Below are positions 61,641 to 64,000 of a stretch of DNA of 64,000 nucleotides, in pieces. Both the position numbers and the translations under genes were made by a program. A model generated the notes under the pieces. That model ran no database searches and was not told the origin of the DNA. It saw only the letters and a list, made by a program, of their open reading frames with translations. How positions within the stretch are numbered: the stretch's first letter is position 1; the number at the start of each line of letters is the position of its first letter. Origin of the DNA: Vitis vinifera (lineage: Eukaryota > Streptophyta > Magnoliopsida > Vitales > Vitaceae). Location of the stretch: NCBI RefSeq assembly GCF_030704535.1, contig NC_081808.1, forward strand, positions 22,633,501-22,697,500, written 5' to 3'.

Positions 61641-61818
61641 ATTCAATATATGAGAATAGGGACGATATTATTACCTATAACATGTGAAATTTAAGTCAGG
61701 CTTTTGAATTTATAGTTATAAATTAAAATTATAAAAATATGACATGATGTGCTAAGTTAATAGGAAGAATACAAAGATTGAAATTGTGTTGAAACTATAG
61801 AAGGTTTTAAACTTTGAA

Positions 61819-62356
61819 GGTGTTTAGAAAATCAACTTAATGACTTAATCTATTTAATAACTTAATATAAGTCATTAAATAGATTAATTATGTTTAGTAA
61901 AATAACTTAACATCATAACTTAAAGTAAAAGAAATAACTTTAAATATTAAGTTAAAATAATTTATTTATTCTTAATTTCACTTTTTTTTGTCTCATTTAC
62001 CCATGTTTAGTGGGAGGATATTTTACAATTATGACTTTATATTTACAACTCATTTTTTTTGTAGTAAATATTTTTATAGTTATCTTATATATATATCTAT
62101 GATACTTTAAATATGAATAATTAATAAATAAATTTATTGTTTAATATTAGTGAAAATATAAATATTAGTTAAAATTAATGAGGGTAAATATGTCAATATG
62201 ATGATTTAGTGAAAATTTTAAATTAACTTTATAAAATAATCTTAATGTTTAAATAAAAAATAAGTAATAAGTTTTAAATTAACAATTTAAGATTAATTCA
62301 ACTTAAAATCAATTTAATTCATTAAATAATGCGTATTAATTTTTACCAAACACCTA
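61819..62356. mobile_element. MITE-like element with AGGTGTTT(A/G)G inverted ends
   Basis: The left end AGGTGTTTAGAAAATCAACTT and the right end (minus strand) AGGTGTTTGGTAAAAATTAAT are imperfect inverted repeats. Subterminal regions also contain inverted ACTTAA-type words. Roughly 540 bp, non-coding. Flanks share ACTTT, which is not enough to prove a duplication. Confidence 0.45.
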
Positions 62357-63564
62357 CTTTATAATTTTTTTTTCTCTCTTTATTTTATATTCTAAGCCAA
62401 AAAAAAAAGTGTTTTCTTGTGAAGCATTGAGCCTTATCACTTGATTAGATTGGTGTAAAAAAATGAATTCATTTTTTTGTGATCCAATGTTGTTTTATTT
62501 ATTATTTAAATTTTAATATAAATATATAGATTTTTTTTAAAAAAAAATATTACAAAATAGCTTGTCAATCGAATTAACTCAAGTCTACTTCAATCAATAT
62601 AAACAAAATCCGAATTTGGAAAAAACTTATCAATCCAACTAATTCGAGTCTACTTCGATCAATACAAAAGATATTTTGGATTTGGAAAGATGAAATTGAG
62701 TTTAGTGCGGAATATAATTTGAGTTAGGGATCTAATTGAATTAACTTAAGTTAAATGTTTCTTAATTCGGATTGGATTTATGTTGATCTTTATCAGCGTC
62801 CAACTCCAATCCTTCACTTGGTGGGATAATTAAACATTCATAGTAAAAAAAATTGATAAATAAATAAAGAAATTATAAAAAAATAAAAGTATCCACCCTT
62901 AAACAAAGACAAATTAACAACCAAAGTAACTTTTGCGGAGCCAAATCGAACCTAATTTCCAACTTTTTACATGGGTATGGGATAAGATTTGTGTTAAAAC
63001 CAAAGTCAACATAACCACTTCATTCTCCCTTGGCACTCTCACTTTCATTGGGCCCCACTCACAACTGCCCTCACCCATCCATGATTCAACACCATCAATG
63101 CAGCCCAAATAAAAGCCCAAACCGACTGTTGATAGAATTGGCCCAATTAGAACCCTGTCTCACGCGCTCTGTTAGAGCGTATTTTTTTTCATTGGAAAAT
63201 GTGGGGGTGAGTGGCCGTAACTCGCGTCAACGCTCGTGGGATTTGAAATACAGAAAAGACCAACAGCATATACCTTGCCGGTTTAGGTGGGCTAAGTCAC
63301 CTCTGATTCCACCCTTTCATTTCTCTATTTATTATTTTTCGTAATCTAATTTTTCTCTTTGGGGCTTCATTCTGAATTAATTTACGGAAAAGCTCTCTCC
63401 ATCTTTATTGTTTTCTACGAATTGTTGATCGGTTTCGACAATTTTCAAGGGTTAGGGTTTCGAACTACTATCTTTACGATCTGTTTTGTTTTTCTACGTT
63501 TTTTCTCTTTTTCGATTCTTATATAAGAAATTGAAGGAGCCTCCCGGACTAGGGAGGAGAGACT
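62357..63564. other. AT-rich DNA and promoter of the DSK2-like gene
   Basis: 62,563-62,695 holds an imperfect tandem duplication (unit with AAGTCTACTTCAATCAAT / GAGTCTACTTCGATCAAT). From about 63,000 the composition becomes gene-like. 63,300-63,560 is T/C-rich and is the probable promoter and leader of the gene starting at 63565. No TATA box stands out. Confidence 0.5.
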
Positions 63565-64000
63565 ATGGGCGGTGATGGAGTTGCCGGCGATGCTAGCGAA
63601 TCGAACGCCGGCGGTGGAGTCACCGTTCACGTCCGATGCTCCAACGGTTCGAAGTTCTCTGTGCAGATTAGCCTCGAATCGACCGTCAGAGCATTCAAAG
63701 CCGTTCTCTCGCAGAACTGCGATATTCCCGCGGAGCAGCAGCGATTGATTTACAAGGGACGGATCTTGAAGGACGACCAAACCCTAGAGAGCTACGGTAT
63801 ATTGACATTTCTATCCATTGCTCTCCACGCAGTCTGTTGTTATGGGTAGTTGTAGTATTGAAAGAACTTCGATTTAAGTTTTTGTTTGGTTGCGTCTATT
63901 GGCTTGATTTCAGGATCCATTTTTTTTTTTATGTTTTTTTTCCTTAGAAGAGATCATGATTGACTTGCTTATTTGTGCATAGGATTATAAATGAGGAACT
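63565..64000 (+). CDS. DSK2/ubiquilin-like ubiquitin receptor, first exon only (cut by window end)
   Basis: Shuttle receptor that links ubiquitinated proteins to the proteasome and, in plants, to selective autophagy. Exon 1 is 63565-63796, ending at a TACG|GTATAT donor in phase 1; the rest of the gene is beyond the window and 63797-64000 is intron. The 77 complete codons start [18 protein letters not shown] and continue into a ubiquitin-like domain ([20 protein letters not shown] ... [27 protein letters not shown]), with the IYKGRILKD strand-turn typical of ubiquilins. The acidic Gly-rich start followed at once by the UBL fits DSK2a/b. The UBA and STI1 domains that would prove the assignment are not in the window. 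Confidence 0.82.

Noticed and set aside
63445..63780. Minus-strand 111-codon frame
   Set aside because: It is antisense to the DSK2-like first exon and has no protein-family features.

Overview
The window reads as nuclear DNA of a eudicot plant. Genes carry many short GT-AG exons, intergenic DNA is AT-rich, and LTR retrotransposons, L1-type LINEs, a Mutator-like element and MITE-like repeats lie between and inside genes. The L1 family and the LTR types look like those I associate with grapevine (Vitis), but the species is an inference; no organelle, viral or bacterial genes are present.

Layout. 1-13 kb is mobile-element territory. A decayed Ty3/gypsy chromovirus lies on the minus strand (LTRs 1191-1640 and 7218-7689), and its reverse transcriptase region is split by a 1,175-bp solo LTR flanked by an exact 5-bp duplication. 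A near-perfect 55-bp-arm hairpin repeat follows at 9050-9320. Next is a 3.2-kb non-autonomous Mutator-like element (9789-12979) with terminal inverted repeats and an exact 9-bp duplication; it carries tandem ~325-bp repeats and a glycine/tryptophan-rich coding fragment resembling the AGO-hook tail of KTF1/SPT5-like. From 13.5 to 57.5 kb is a gene-rich block: serine acetyltransferase of the SERAT3 type (+, 10 exons), a GRIP-domain golgin (+, 21 coding exons), plastid phosphoserine aminotransferase (-, one exon), a B2-type mitotic cyclin (-, 10 exons) and a bacterial-type poly(A) polymerase / tRNA nucleotidyltransferase family protein (-, 14 exons). From 57.7 to 63 kb is AT-rich DNA with MITE-like repeats and a Ty1/copia remnant. 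At the right edge begins a DSK2/ubiquilin-like gene (+), cut by the window end.

All gene models were assembled by eye from splice sites, reading phase and protein-family knowledge. Exon lists are in each entry. For all five complete genes the exon phases join without a stop, giving proteins of 331, 798, 427, 431 and 688 residues.

Functional links. Serine acetyltransferase and phosphoserine aminotransferase are both in serine-to-cysteine metabolism (PSAT makes the precursor of serine, SAT activates serine for cysteine synthesis), but about 20 kb and the golgin gene separate them, so this is probably coincidence. The golgin, the cyclin, the nucleotidyltransferase and the ubiquitin receptor are unrelated. 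Same-family LINEs sit in the sense orientation in the longest introns of the golgin and nucleotidyltransferase genes. The strongest candidate for something unusual is the Mutator-like element carrying a possible Argonaute-binding (AGO-hook) fragment.
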